64,000 nt of DNA from Armatimonadota bacterium (lineage in GTDB: Bacteria; Armatimonadota; Fimbriimonadia; Fimbriimonadales; GBS-DC). The notes under the pieces are model-generated. The model saw nothing but the letters and a program-made list of their open reading frames with translations, ran no database searches and was not told the DNA's origin. Location of the stretch: contig JABWCR010000002.1 of NCBI GenBank assembly GCA_013359125.1, positions 62,001 through 126,000 on the forward strand, in the 5' to 3' direction. Positions 6,928 to 15,124 of this stretch are shown here, piece after piece. The position numbers were made by a program, and so were the translations under genes. Position 1 is the stretch's first letter, and each line of letters opens with the position of its first letter.

Positions 6928-8574
6928 CTATCCGCTGTAGATAACGCGGACAATCTCCTCGATCGTTGTTTCGCCCATCAGCGCTTTGCACAGCGCGTCG
7001 TACTTCAGCGGTCTCATGCCCGTTGCCAGCGCCGTTTCTCGTATGCTGTGCGCTGCAGAGTGCTTCAGTATCTGGTCCCTAATCTCGTCGTTGATCGTCA
7101 TCAGTTCGTGCAATCCCGTACGGCCCTTGTATCCCGTCCGCTTGCAGAAGTCGCATCCCGCGCCGCGATAGAGCTTGACTCGTTCGGGCGGATTGGGCAA
7201 GTCGAAACCCTGAGCGAGCAATTCATGGTAGGGGATTGTGTACTCTTCCTTGCATCGAGGGCAGATCGTTCGGGCCAGTCTTTGCGCCAGTACGGCGACC
7301 AAAGACGAAGCGATCATGAAGGGTTCGACGCCCATTTCGGTCAGGCGAGGCGGCGCGCTGGGGGCGTCGTTCGTATGCAAGGTAGACAGGACTAAGTGCC
7401 CGGTCAAAGCCGATTCGACCGCGATTGTCGCCGTCTCTTGGTCTCGCATCTCGCCGACCATGATGATATCGGGGTCTTGACGAAGCATGGCTCTCAAAGC
7501 CCGTCCGAAGGTCAAACCGGCCTTGTGGTTAACCTGCACCTGGTTGACGCCCGCAAGTTCATATTCGGCAGGATCCTCTGCTGTAATTATGTTGACCAAT
7601 CCGGTGTTAAGTTGCGAGAGAATTGAGTAAAGGGTTGTGGACTTTCCCGAACCTGTAGGGCCCGTTACCAAGATGATCCCATAGGTGCGCGCGCAGACCT
7701 CTTCTAATTTCGTCAGCGTGTCGCTCAAAAAGCCTAGCTTGCTCAGACCGATCCGTATGTTGCCTTTGTCCAGGACGCGCATGACGACTTTCTCGCCATA
7801 GAGACAAGGCAGGGTGGAGACGCGAAAATCATACTCGTGCCCATCGATCGTCGCGCTGATGCGATTGTCCTGAGGCACGCGCTTCTCGGCGATGTCCATT
7901 TCGGACATGATCTTGAATCGCGAAACGAGCGATGCCTGCACGCGCTTGGGCAGCACCATATTGTCCAGCATGACGCCATCGACGCGGTAGCGAACTTTGA
8001 CGCACTCTTTAGTCGGCTCGACGTGGATGTCGCTCGCGCCGTCCGCAATCGCCTGAGTGATGATCATGTTGGCCAGGCGGACAATTGGCGCGTCTTCGCC
8101 CAACTCTCGGAGTTCTTCGACGCTGAGCTCCTCTTCTTGCTCTTTGGTGATGGCGATCTCGTTGCTTGCAAACTCCTGCATCACCTGTTCGACGGCTTTG
8201 ACCACCGAGGCGTCGTTTCGGTAGTATTGGCGCTGGATGGCCTGTATATCCTCTTCGACAGCAATGTAGGCCTCGACCTCGCAACCGGTCAGAAGGCGGA
8301 TTTCGTCGATGGCAAAGATGTCGAGCGGCTTGGCCATGGCGACACAGAGCCGGTTGTCTTCGTGCTTGAAAGGAACGGCTTTGTACCGTCTGGAGGCTTC
8401 GGCCGAAAGGAGCTTGACGGCGCCTTCTTCGGCGCTCGTTTCGCTCGGATCGTAAAAGGGCACTCCCCAGTGCGCGCCCAGGGCGCGAGTGCGGTCTCGG
8501 TCTGTTATAAAGCCAAATTGCACGAGGATGTCGCCTATCGGTTGAGTGGCGCCTTCCTCGTGCTGTTTGGCCAA
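6928..8574 (-). CDS. pilB: Type IV pilus/type II secretion assembly ATPase (PilB/GspE family)
   Basis: This 548-aa hexameric ATPase energises pilus polymerisation. It has an N-terminal MshEN-type domain, Walker A GPTGSGKSTT (about 302-311), Asp and His boxes, the Walker B region IIMVGEMRD (about 370-378; GEIRD is usual), and a zinc tetracysteine CPRC...CDFC at about 446 and 481. The first standard start in frame is TTG at 8574. Homology to MshEN continues upstream (GELFVQLGLIDNDQLQQAL) to about 8634, where only CTG codons are available, so the true N-terminus is longer or the frame is shifted (see findings). The gene follows the secretin gene. Confidence 0.92.
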   Translation of the reverse strand: MAKQHEEGATQPIGDILVQFGFITDRDRTRALGAHWGVPFYDPSETSAEEGAVKLLSAEASRRYKAVPFKHEDNRLCVAMAKPLDIFAIDEIRLLTGCEVEAYIAVEEDIQAIQRQYYRNDASVVKAVEQVMQEFASNEIAITKEQEEELSVEELRELGEDAPIVRLANMIITQAIADGASDIHVEPTKECVKVRYRVDGVMLDNMVLPKRVQASLVSRFKIMSEMDIAEKRVPQDNRISATIDGHEYDFRVSTLPCLYGEKVVMRVLDKGNIRIGLSKLGFLSDTLTKLEEVCARTYGIILVTGPTGSGKSTTLYSILSQLNTGLVNIITAEDPAEYELAGVNQVQVNHKAGLTFGRALRAMLRQDPDIIMVGEMRDQETATIAVESALTGHLVLSTLHTNDAPSAPPRLTEMGVEPFMIASSLVAVLAQRLARTICPRCKEEYTIPYHELLAQGFDLPNPPERVKLYRGAGCDFCKRTGYKGRTGLHELMTINDEIRDQILKHSAAHSIRETALATGMRPLKYDALCKALMGETTIEEIVRVIYSG

Positions 8575-8700
8575 TGCCTGCTGCAGCTGGTCGTTGTCGA
8601 TCAGCCCGAGCTGAACAAAGAGTTCCCCTGTGTACAGTGTTTCATTCCCCCGTTCTTCTCCAAGGTTGGGCGCCGCCGGACGACGGCGCCCAGACCATAG

Positions 8701-10788
8701 TTACTCTCGCTCATCCGATATGAGCCTAACCGTGATCATGATGACGATCTCCGATTGGCCGCGCTCTTTGCTGTCTTTGCGGAACAGCTGGCCGATGATG
8801 GGCAGGTCGCCTAAGAGCGGCACCTTTTCCATCTTGCGAATCTCGTCTTCGCGTATGAGACCACCGATAACGATCGTCTCGCCATCCCGGATGCGGATGG
8901 TCGTGTTGGCAAATCGGCGCGCTACCTGTGGCAGGCTGCCGCCGCCGGGCACCTGAAGGAAGCCCGTGATAACGGACGCTTCGGGATGAAGATTGAGCGT
9001 GATGAGCGAATCTTCGTGCACCCTGGGCGCCGCCTGAAGGATTATTCCAGCATTGACCTTCCCAGTCTCAATATTAATTCCGGTCGAGGTCTGCTGGATC
9101 GATTTGACGTAGTTGATCTCGTCGCCGATGAAGATCGTGGCTTGGCGCCCGTCGAGCACGGCGACCTTAGGACTGGCCAACAGGCGATTGCGCTGATCGG
9201 TCATCATGGCATTGAGGGTCGCGTTGACTTGCCACGGAATCTTGATCAAGCCAAACCGAATGCCTTCATGGTTTCCAGAGACGTTCAGTTCGTTCGTCCA
9301 GGGAGCATAGTTGCTGTTGCTCGGGTTGAACTGCTTAAAGTCCCAATCGATGCCGATCTCGCTGAGCTTTCTGTCGATCAGATCGACGACTTTTGCCTCG
9401 ATCAAGACCTGAGGCACGCGCACATCGGCTTGCGCCAGCACGTTCAGCGCGCGCTCTACATCGCCGGTCGGGCCATAGAGGAGCAGCGTGCTGGGCGACT
9501 CCATACCGGGCGTTGCGGCCGTCGATGTGGAGGTTCCGCCCGATGGAGCGCCTGCGCTGGCCGATTGAGAAGAACCCGAAGCGCCTGCGGAGTCGCTACC
9601 GCCTTCCGACGATCCGGCGCTGCTGGTCATGGCCGATCCTCCGCCCAGAGTCGCATGGCTTACGAGCGGCATCGGACCCAAAGCGACCGAGACGGTCGGA
9701 ACCATCTGCTCGACGATTTTCTTCAGGTCGCGGGCGTCGGAGTACTTAACCCTGTAGGAGTGGGCGACAATCTGAGAATCGTCCGACACGGTGCGTTGAA
9801 ACTCCAACACGGCTTCGCGAGCGGCGACGACCGAATCTTTCGGGCCGGAGAGCACGATGTAGGGCATGGCCGACTTTTCGGGCACGCTTGATTTAACGCT
9901 CGGAAACTTAGCCGTTATGTAGTTTGCCACTTCGCCGGGAGACGTGTTGACCAAAGGGATCACATCGGTCAGCATCTCTACATTGGTTGGGATTGGGGAG
10001 CGCGAGAACTCGGCTATCGAACTTTCGGAGCCTACGATATAGGCGCTGTCCAACCGTCTGTAGTGGAACTTGCTCAGTCGTGCGACTAAGTTCAGCGCTT
10101 CATCGACCGTTACATTGGTCAGGCTGACGGTGATCTGCCCCTGAACTTCTGGGCTGGTTACAATGTTCACGCCCGATTGATAGGCAAGAGCCTTGAGGAC
10201 ATCGGTGATCTCGGCCCGAACAAATTCGAGCGAGATTCGAACATCGCTGGCGGTCGTCCTGTAATCAAACCGACTCGTGCGCGAAGCGACCGTCATGGGC
10301 TGGCTTGCTAAAATGGCAGCCGGCGGCTCGACGGGAGTCTGGGCAGCAATGACGGCCTCGCGCAATGGCTCGGCCAGGTTGGACGACTTGATGGGCTCTG
10401 CCCGCTGGGGCGGCGCTGGTTTGGCATTCTTGCCCAAAACGATCTGGTAGCCGTTGTCGACGGTGGTCAGCCGATAGGGCGTCTGGCCCTTAAGCGTCAG
10501 CACCAGCCGCACTTTAGGAGGCTTGTTGGTGTACCAACCATACCGATAGCTGGCAAGATGCGGGTCGTTCAATCGCTGGGTTTTGGGCTTGCCATCGAGC
10601 GACGCGCTAAAATCGACGACCAACAGGTTGCCTTTCATGGATGCGATGGTCGGCTTTGGCAGCGCCTTGCCTTCGATCGTAACGGCGCATCCGCCGTCCT
10701 TGCAACTGGTGTGAACGATCTTATCGACTTTCTGGGCGTTGGCGCACACGATGGCTGCCAACGCGATGAGTATGGCTATCGGCCTCAT
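8701..10788 (-). CDS. pilQ: Type IV pilus secretin (PilQ/GspD family)
   Basis: This 695-aa outer-membrane secretin has a signal peptide (residues 1-18, ending ANA) and an AMIN-like N-terminal region (about 22-120). Short secretin/TonB and N-type ring domains follow (about 185-380), then a Ser/Gly-rich low-complexity insert (about 385-430) and the C-terminal secretin barrel. The barrel includes the signature VPLLGDLPIIGQLFR near residues 660-674. AMIN domains anchor secretins to peptidoglycan in PilQ, which favours PilQ over GspD. A GGAGG site precedes the ATG. The gene overlaps the PilP-like gene by 4 nt. It forms the gated pore for the pilus made by the neighbouring genes. Confidence 0.93.
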   Translation of the reverse strand: MRPIAILIALAAIVCANAQKVDKIVHTSCKDGGCAVTIEGKALPKPTIASMKGNLLVVDFSASLDGKPKTQRLNDPHLASYRYGWYTNKPPKVRLVLTLKGQTPYRLTTVDNGYQIVLGKNAKPAPPQRAEPIKSSNLAEPLREAVIAAQTPVEPPAAILASQPMTVASRTSRFDYRTTASDVRISLEFVRAEITDVLKALAYQSGVNIVTSPEVQGQITVSLTNVTVDEALNLVARLSKFHYRRLDSAYIVGSESSIAEFSRSPIPTNVEMLTDVIPLVNTSPGEVANYITAKFPSVKSSVPEKSAMPYIVLSGPKDSVVAAREAVLEFQRTVSDDSQIVAHSYRVKYSDARDLKKIVEQMVPTVSVALGPMPLVSHATLGGGSAMTSSAGSSEGGSDSAGASGSSQSASAGAPSGGTSTSTAATPGMESPSTLLLYGPTGDVERALNVLAQADVRVPQVLIEAKVVDLIDRKLSEIGIDWDFKQFNPSNSNYAPWTNELNVSGNHEGIRFGLIKIPWQVNATLNAMMTDQRNRLLASPKVAVLDGRQATIFIGDEINYVKSIQQTSTGINIETGKVNAGIILQAAPRVHEDSLITLNLHPEASVITGFLQVPGGGSLPQVARRFANTTIRIRDGETIVIGGLIREDEIRKMEKVPLLGDLPIIGQLFRKDSKERGQSEIVIMITVRLISDERE

Positions 10789-11459
10789 TGTTTCCGGCCT
10801 CCTTGACTGTATTCTTCGGAACCTTCGTGCTCTTGGCCTGGGCGAAGCTCGAATCGTTCGCCATGGCCCGAAATCGTCACCGAACCGCGTTTGACTTCGA
10901 CCAGGCGATAGCCGTTTCCTAAACTGTCGCCTGGACGAGCAAAGCGGGTTGTTCCATCAGCGTTTCTGACGATGGCCAATGATTTAGGGCCCTGTACGAC
11001 GCCCTCGATCGTGGCTGAAAGTATAGGTTTGCTCGGCGGCTCTTCTACATTATTCGGGTCTGCCTCGCGCAGACCAAACGATCCGGTCAGCGGCGGCAAG
11101 GGCTGATCGATCCGGTATCCGCCGTTCGATCGGTTCGTTGCGACCGGTTCGTTATTCTCCGGTTGAACAGGCTTCAGCGAGAATCGACGATCCGGCTTGA
11201 AGGGGTCCTGCTGAGGCAACTGGGCGAGCATCGTTGCATTCATCAGATTCGCCCCATCGTTCGCGTCTGGCTTTTTGGAGGTATCCTCTGCGCTCTTTTC
11301 GGCCTTGTCGACAGGCGGATCGCCGCCCATGTTCTGATACTGCCAAAAGCCGACTGATAGAATGACGAGGGCAAGCGCGCCCAACAGCGCCAACGGAGGC
11401 TTCTTGCCTGCGTCGCCAGCTTCGCTTTTGCTTTTTAGTTTGTCAAGAAATCCAGCCAT
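10785..11459 (-). CDS. PilP-like pilus assembly protein
   Basis: This 224-aa protein has one N-terminal transmembrane segment (about 24-43) and a Pro/Asp/Lys-rich linker. A C-terminal beta domain (about 145-215) contains PILSATIEGVVQGPKSLAIV and RFARPGDSLGNGYRLVEV, the pattern of PilP/GspC homology-region domains. Such domains sit in the periplasm and link the inner-membrane PilMNO complex to the secretin. The strong AAGGAGG site and the position between PilO and PilQ agree. PilP is classically a lipoprotein; here a transmembrane anchor replaces the lipobox, which is closer to GspC. Confidence 0.8.
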   Translation of the reverse strand: MAGFLDKLKSKSEAGDAGKKPPLALLGALALVILSVGFWQYQNMGGDPPVDKAEKSAEDTSKKPDANDGANLMNATMLAQLPQQDPFKPDRRFSLKPVQPENNEPVATNRSNGGYRIDQPLPPLTGSFGLREADPNNVEEPPSKPILSATIEGVVQGPKSLAIVRNADGTTRFARPGDSLGNGYRLVEVKRGSVTISGHGERFELRPGQEHEGSEEYSQGGRKQ

Positions 11460-11462
11460 CGC

Positions 11463-12098
11463 CTATCCTCCTTGGCCGCTTGCATTGTCGTTTGCCGCTT
11501 GTTTGAAGATAATCGCCTTGACTTCCGTCGTTACTTCTAACTGAGGATTCCCGTCGCTGTCCGCGTCGGCCTTTGTCTGCACCGTTACACGCTGGACAGC
11601 GAGGATCTTAGGGAACTGATTGAGCGCTTTTAAGAACCGCATCGTGGCCCAGAAGTCTCCTTTGACCGCCACCGAGATAGTTTGCTCGTCGTACGGCTTT
11701 CTGACTTTGGGCGCGGTCTCGGTTTGGGCGTCGCCTTGCGGCGGCTTGGCCGTGGCCGCTTGGCTGACCGGCCTAACGGCTGCAATCCTCAAACCAACGC
11801 TGGTCGCCATCGCCTCCATCTGTTTGAGCAGGGTTGGCACGTATTCGCGCGGAGTAACGCCCTGTTCGAGATAGGCGATGTGGTCGTACAGACCGTTGAT
11901 GGTCGCGTTAAGGACCTTTAGCCGTTCTGGAGAGGCCTTGGCCGCGACCACCTCTTCGGATCGCTTTTTGTGCTCCTCCTGTGCGATTTTGATCTGATCG
12001 TAAGCCAAGTAGGAGACGCCGGCAGAAGCCAATAGCGTAACCAGGATCAGCCCGCCCAAGACTTTGAACATCGATTCGACAGACTTAGGATTTTTCAT
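11463..12098 (-). CDS. pilO: PilO-like inner-membrane pilus assembly protein
   Basis: This 211-aa protein has a transmembrane helix at about 12-32 followed by a coiled coil (about 33-75). A ferredoxin-like periplasmic domain follows, with QTISVAVKGDFWATMRFLKALNQFPKILAVQRVTV (about 130-164). This layout is PilO/GspM: it dimerises with PilN and aligns the inner-membrane platform with PilP. The start has an AAGGAGG site and overlaps the end of pilN by 14 nt. The C-terminus is short and polar. Confidence 0.85.
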   Translation of the reverse strand: MKNPKSVESMFKVLGGLILVTLLASAGVSYLAYDQIKIAQEEHKKRSEEVVAAKASPERLKVLNATINGLYDHIAYLEQGVTPREYVPTLLKQMEAMATSVGLRIAAVRPVSQAATAKPPQGDAQTETAPKVRKPYDEQTISVAVKGDFWATMRFLKALNQFPKILAVQRVTVQTKADADSDGNPQLEVTTEVKAIIFKQAANDNASGQGG

Positions 12099-12696
12099 GG
12101 GCGCCCTCCTTCTTGTCGTTGGCGACCGGCAGTTCGGTACCCTTGATCAGCGCGGACACTTCAAAGTCGACCGCGTTCGTCCAGGCGTCGAGCGTCTTCT
12201 CTTGCGTAAATTTGAGTTCGATCCGCTCCAAGTCAGGGCAATTGTTCAGTCGAAGCATGAACTCGCCGACCAACTGCTGAGAAGCCGCGGTGCCGCCAAG
12301 GGTCAGCGTGTAGGGCCCCGTACTGCCCGCCCGCTCGTTCGTCCTGATGGTGTGCAGCCACAAAAACTCAGGCGAGTTGAAGCTAATGTGGGTCAAGATT
12401 CGCTGCCATCGTCCGGTATCGCTTTGAGCGGCCACGAGCGTGGCTAATTGCGGGGTCAGCCGTGCGATCTCGCCTTCTAGTTTGGCGATTTGCTTTCTGG
12501 CCGGTTCCAATTCTTGCAGCTCGGCGTCGAGCGCGCGCGTCTTCGATTCGATGCCGGCTATAAAGAGCGCCGCAGAGAAGTATCCGCCAACCGCCAGCAC
12601 GACCATTCCCAGCCAAAGGAAGCCCATGATACGGGTTCGGCCCTGCTGTTTTCTGCGTTGAGCGCGCTCGTTCGCTATCAGGTTGATCATTGACAT
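12085..12696 (-). CDS. pilN: PilN-like inner-membrane pilus assembly protein
   Basis: This 203-aa protein starts with the conserved cytoplasmic INLIANERAQRR segment. In PilN the corresponding INLLP motif docks into PilM. A transmembrane helix (about 25-48), a coiled coil (about 50-85) and a periplasmic domain follow. The start is fixed by GAGGAG 7 nt upstream. It sits between pilM and pilO, as in characterised pilM-N-O-P-Q operons. The conserved INL motif and the position make the call secure although the periplasmic part is divergent. Confidence 0.87.
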   Translation of the reverse strand: MSMINLIANERAQRRKQQGRTRIMGFLWLGMVVLAVGGYFSAALFIAGIESKTRALDAELQELEPARKQIAKLEGEIARLTPQLATLVAAQSDTGRWQRILTHISFNSPEFLWLHTIRTNERAGSTGPYTLTLGGTAASQQLVGEFMLRLNNCPDLERIELKFTQEKTLDAWTNAVDFEVSALIKGTELPVANDKKEGAHEKS

Positions 12697-12708
12697 TCGA
12701 TACTCTCC

Positions 12709-13803
12709 TCAGGCGGCAGTTGCCAATTCCATGCTCGCGCCCATCGCGGCGCCGACCACCGTCGCATAGGCTGGTCCGATCGATTGACTTTCGGCGGTTA
12801 CTCTTGACGCATCGATGGCGGGACTGGCGAACGGGTTGAGAATTTCGGCCGGCAGGTTCAACTTGTGATGGAAGTAGTCGGCCACGCCGGCCATAAGGCT
12901 GCCTCCGCCGCCTAACAACAATCGATCGATCCGCGCGTCCTTGCCCGAATCGTCGGCCATCTGACTCTGATAGTAGTTCAGCGATCGGCGAATCTCCCGA
13001 ACCAGTTCGTCGAAAATCGGCTGGAGCAGTCGCAGGGGCGGATTTTCTTGCGGCGCGCCTCCGGGCGTTACCAACTCGCTCAAGTTGACCGACCTCTTGA
13101 CCTCGTCCGCTTCCTCAGGGCTATAGTGGAAGTAGTTTCGGATAGCCGTGCTCATTACTTCGCTTCCGATATTGATATAGCGAGTCAGAGCAAAAGCGCT
13201 CCCGTGCATCACGGTTACCTGCGTATGGTTGGCTCCAATGTCGATCAGCGCCAATCCGGCAGGGTTCTCGACATCGGTAGCCTGCAACTGAACGCTCCGC
13301 AAGAGCGCGAAGGGTTCGATCTCCACAACCTCGGGGTCTAGGCCGGCGATTCGGGCGGCCTGCAGTCGCGATTGAACGACCTCTCTCGGCGCGGCCACGA
13401 TCAGGGCTTCCATCTGGTCGGCATTGCGGCTGATTACGTCAAAGCCTACGTAATGCTCGCTGGTCGCGGTCGGCAAGTACCGGCTCGCTTCGTACTGAAT
13501 CGATTTAGCAAGCGCGTCGTTGGTCATGGACGGCAGTTTCACAGGCCGTGCAACGACCGCTGGACCGCCGACAGTAAGCGACACAGCGCCGCCTTTGAGC
13601 CCGATCTCCTGTATGGTCCGCTTGATAGCCGCGCCGACGGCCGGAGCATCGATAACAGTGCCCTCGCGAACCGTGTCTTGCGGGGTTGGACATTCGAGCG
13701 CCTCTTCGATGGTTCCGTCGCAGCGCATCTGGCAAAACTTGATCGAGTGCGAACCGACGTCGATCGAGATCGCGCCCTCTTTAGAAATCCACTTACGCAG
13801 CAT
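12709..13803 (-). CDS. pilM: PilM, actin-like pilus assembly ATPase
   Basis: This 364-aa protein has the actin/FtsA-like ATPase fold: phosphate-1 motif SIDVGSHSIKF near residue 16, phosphate-2 motif LALIDIGANHTQVTVM at about 190-205, and the adenosine loop LLLGGGGSLMAGVADYF at about 295-311. PilM binds the N-terminus of PilN on the cytoplasmic side. I take the ATG at 13803 because GGAGG lies 8 nt upstream; a GTG at 13812 is in frame but sits on that site. The start region overlaps the end of the HTH gene. Confidence 0.95.
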   Translation of the reverse strand: MLRKWISKEGAISIDVGSHSIKFCQMRCDGTIEEALECPTPQDTVREGTVIDAPAVGAAIKRTIQEIGLKGGAVSLTVGGPAVVARPVKLPSMTNDALAKSIQYEASRYLPTATSEHYVGFDVISRNADQMEALIVAAPREVVQSRLQAARIAGLDPEVVEIEPFALLRSVQLQATDVENPAGLALIDIGANHTQVTVMHGSAFALTRYINIGSEVMSTAIRNYFHYSPEEADEVKRSVNLSELVTPGGAPQENPPLRLLQPIFDELVREIRRSLNYYQSQMADDSGKDARIDRLLLGGGGSLMAGVADYFHHKLNLPAEILNPFASPAIDASRVTAESQSIGPAYATVVGAAMGASMELATAA

Positions 13804-14209
13804 TTGATTCACCTCCGCCGGTCGATTCCAGGTTTGCGCCCTCGTTTTGCATCATCCATTCTTCCAGCGCGCTCTTCATAAAACGCCATTTGCCGTCTAC
13901 CTGAAAAGCAGGAAGGGAACCGTTCTGAGCCAACGCTGAAACTTGTCCGGTCCGCAATCGCAAGAATCGAGAGGCTTCGGTCAATGTCATCACAGGGTGC
14001 ATCGTCTGGACGATTCGTCCCAAGACATCGCAGAGCTGCTCGGAGGTCAGCAGGCACTCAAACCGGACTAGTTGCTTGTTGGTCCCCGTCTCTTCGTCTG
14101 CCTGCACAGCGAACGATCCGACCGCCGCGCTCGGCTGAGGCACATAGGGTTCGGGCGCAGGCGGCGGATCAGACTGCGCTGCTCTTCTAATCGCATCGGC
14201 CAGATTCAT
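13793..14209 (-). CDS. Excisionase-like helix-turn-helix protein of the pilus operon
   Basis: This 138-aa protein has a proline-rich N-terminus (PPPAPEPYVPQPS, about 16-28) and a middle part of unknown fold. It ends in a MerR/excisionase-like winged HTH: TLTEASRFLRLRTGQVSALA, then the wing LPAFQVDGKWRFMKSALEEWM (about 80-125). Such domains bind DNA in BldC and excisionase proteins. The ATG at 14209 follows AAGGAG by 8 nt; the GTG at 14218 is too close to that site. Position between the ATPase and pilM suggests it controls pilus genes or links the machine to transcription. No recombinase lies nearby, so excision is unlikely. Confidence 0.75.
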   Translation of the reverse strand: MNLADAIRRAAQSDPPPAPEPYVPQPSAAVGSFAVQADEETGTNKQLVRFECLLTSEQLCDVLGRIVQTMHPVMTLTEASRFLRLRTGQVSALAQNGSLPAFQVDGKWRFMKSALEEWMMQNEGANLESTGGGESNAA

Positions 14210-14211
14210 CG

Positions 14212-15027
14212 CTACCACTCCTTCCCCTGAAAGTCGGATATCACCCCATGCATGGTAAACCCATCGATATGCTTTGCGCCCGAACTCATACCGATCATTA
14301 GGGCGTTGTCGGCCACTTGGCAGACCAGACGCGGATAGCCGCCCGTAAACTGATGCATCTCGAACAGCGCATCGGGCGTGAACGGTACTCGGTCTCCCGC
14401 ATATCCGGCCGTGCGCAGTCGGAATTCGATCAGATCCGTCGTTGCGTTTTGGTCCAGCGGCTTGATGGTGTGCTTGACCGCCATGCGCTGATGCAGGGCC
14501 GGCACTTTTTCGACCTTCTTCAGAAGTTCCAACTGACCGAGCAGCAGTAAGCTCAGCAAGAATTGGTCGTTCATCTGGCAGTTCAGCAAGAGCCTAAGTT
14601 CCTCAAACGTGTTCGATCCGCGGATTAAGTGCGCTTCGTCGATGATCAGCACGGCGCGCTGGCCATGTTCGTACATTTCGATCAACTTGGCATAGAGTTT
14701 CTGGACCAGTTCCTGTCTGTCTCTGGAATTGACCGGCGAGCCAAGTTGGCTCAAGATTTCGCGCATCAGTTGCGTCGGCGTCAGTACTGGATTAACGATC
14801 AGTGCGACTTTGAACGCGACCGGGTCTAAGAGTTCCAATAATTTGCGACTGAGAGTCGTCTTGCCCAGGCCGATGTCCCCGGCCAACAGCCCGGCCCCTC
14901 GATTGCGCGTCAGAGTGTAGTGCAGCATCATCAGCGCGTCTTCGTGCTCTTTAGACAGATACAGGAAGCGCGGATCGGGCGTTAGAGCAAAGGGCGGCTC
15001 CGACAACCCCCAATAGGCTTCGTACAT
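14212..15027 (-). CDS. ExeA/GspA-like AAA ATPase
   Basis: This 271-aa protein opens with MYEAYWGLSEPPFALTPDPR, the typical start of ExeA/GspA and related AAA-22 ATPases. It has Walker A GDIGLGKTTLS (about 49-59) and Walker B VLIIDEAHLI (about 127-136). ExeA with ExeB helps secretins cross peptidoglycan and assemble in Aeromonas. Here the transmembrane and peptidoglycan-binding C-terminal parts of ExeA are missing, so only the cytoplasmic ATPase remains. The ATG at 15027 is preferred over 15042 because GGGAGGAG lies upstream of it. It is the first gene of the pilM-pilB operon. Confidence 0.85.
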   Translation of the reverse strand: MYEAYWGLSEPPFALTPDPRFLYLSKEHEDALMMLHYTLTRNRGAGLLAGDIGLGKTTLSRKLLELLDPVAFKVALIVNPVLTPTQLMREILSQLGSPVNSRDRQELVQKLYAKLIEMYEHGQRAVLIIDEAHLIRGSNTFEELRLLLNCQMNDQFLLSLLLLGQLELLKKVEKVPALHQRMAVKHTIKPLDQNATTDLIEFRLRTAGYAGDRVPFTPDALFEMHQFTGGYPRLVCQVADNALMIGMSSGAKHIDGFTMHGVISDFQGKEW

Positions 15028-15124
15028 AGCGTCTCCTCCCAACGTTCGACTGATAGCCCTACTGCGGGCTCGCCATCAGGAGTTATCGGCAAGGATGCGA
15101 GGTATCTTAAGCGGAGACGGAGGT

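Noticed and set aside
9560-9640. Ser/Gly-rich stretch in the secretin as a tandem repeat or recombination site
   Set aside because: It is low-complexity coding sequence within the frame, as found in linkers of secretins; no exact DNA repeat unit is present.
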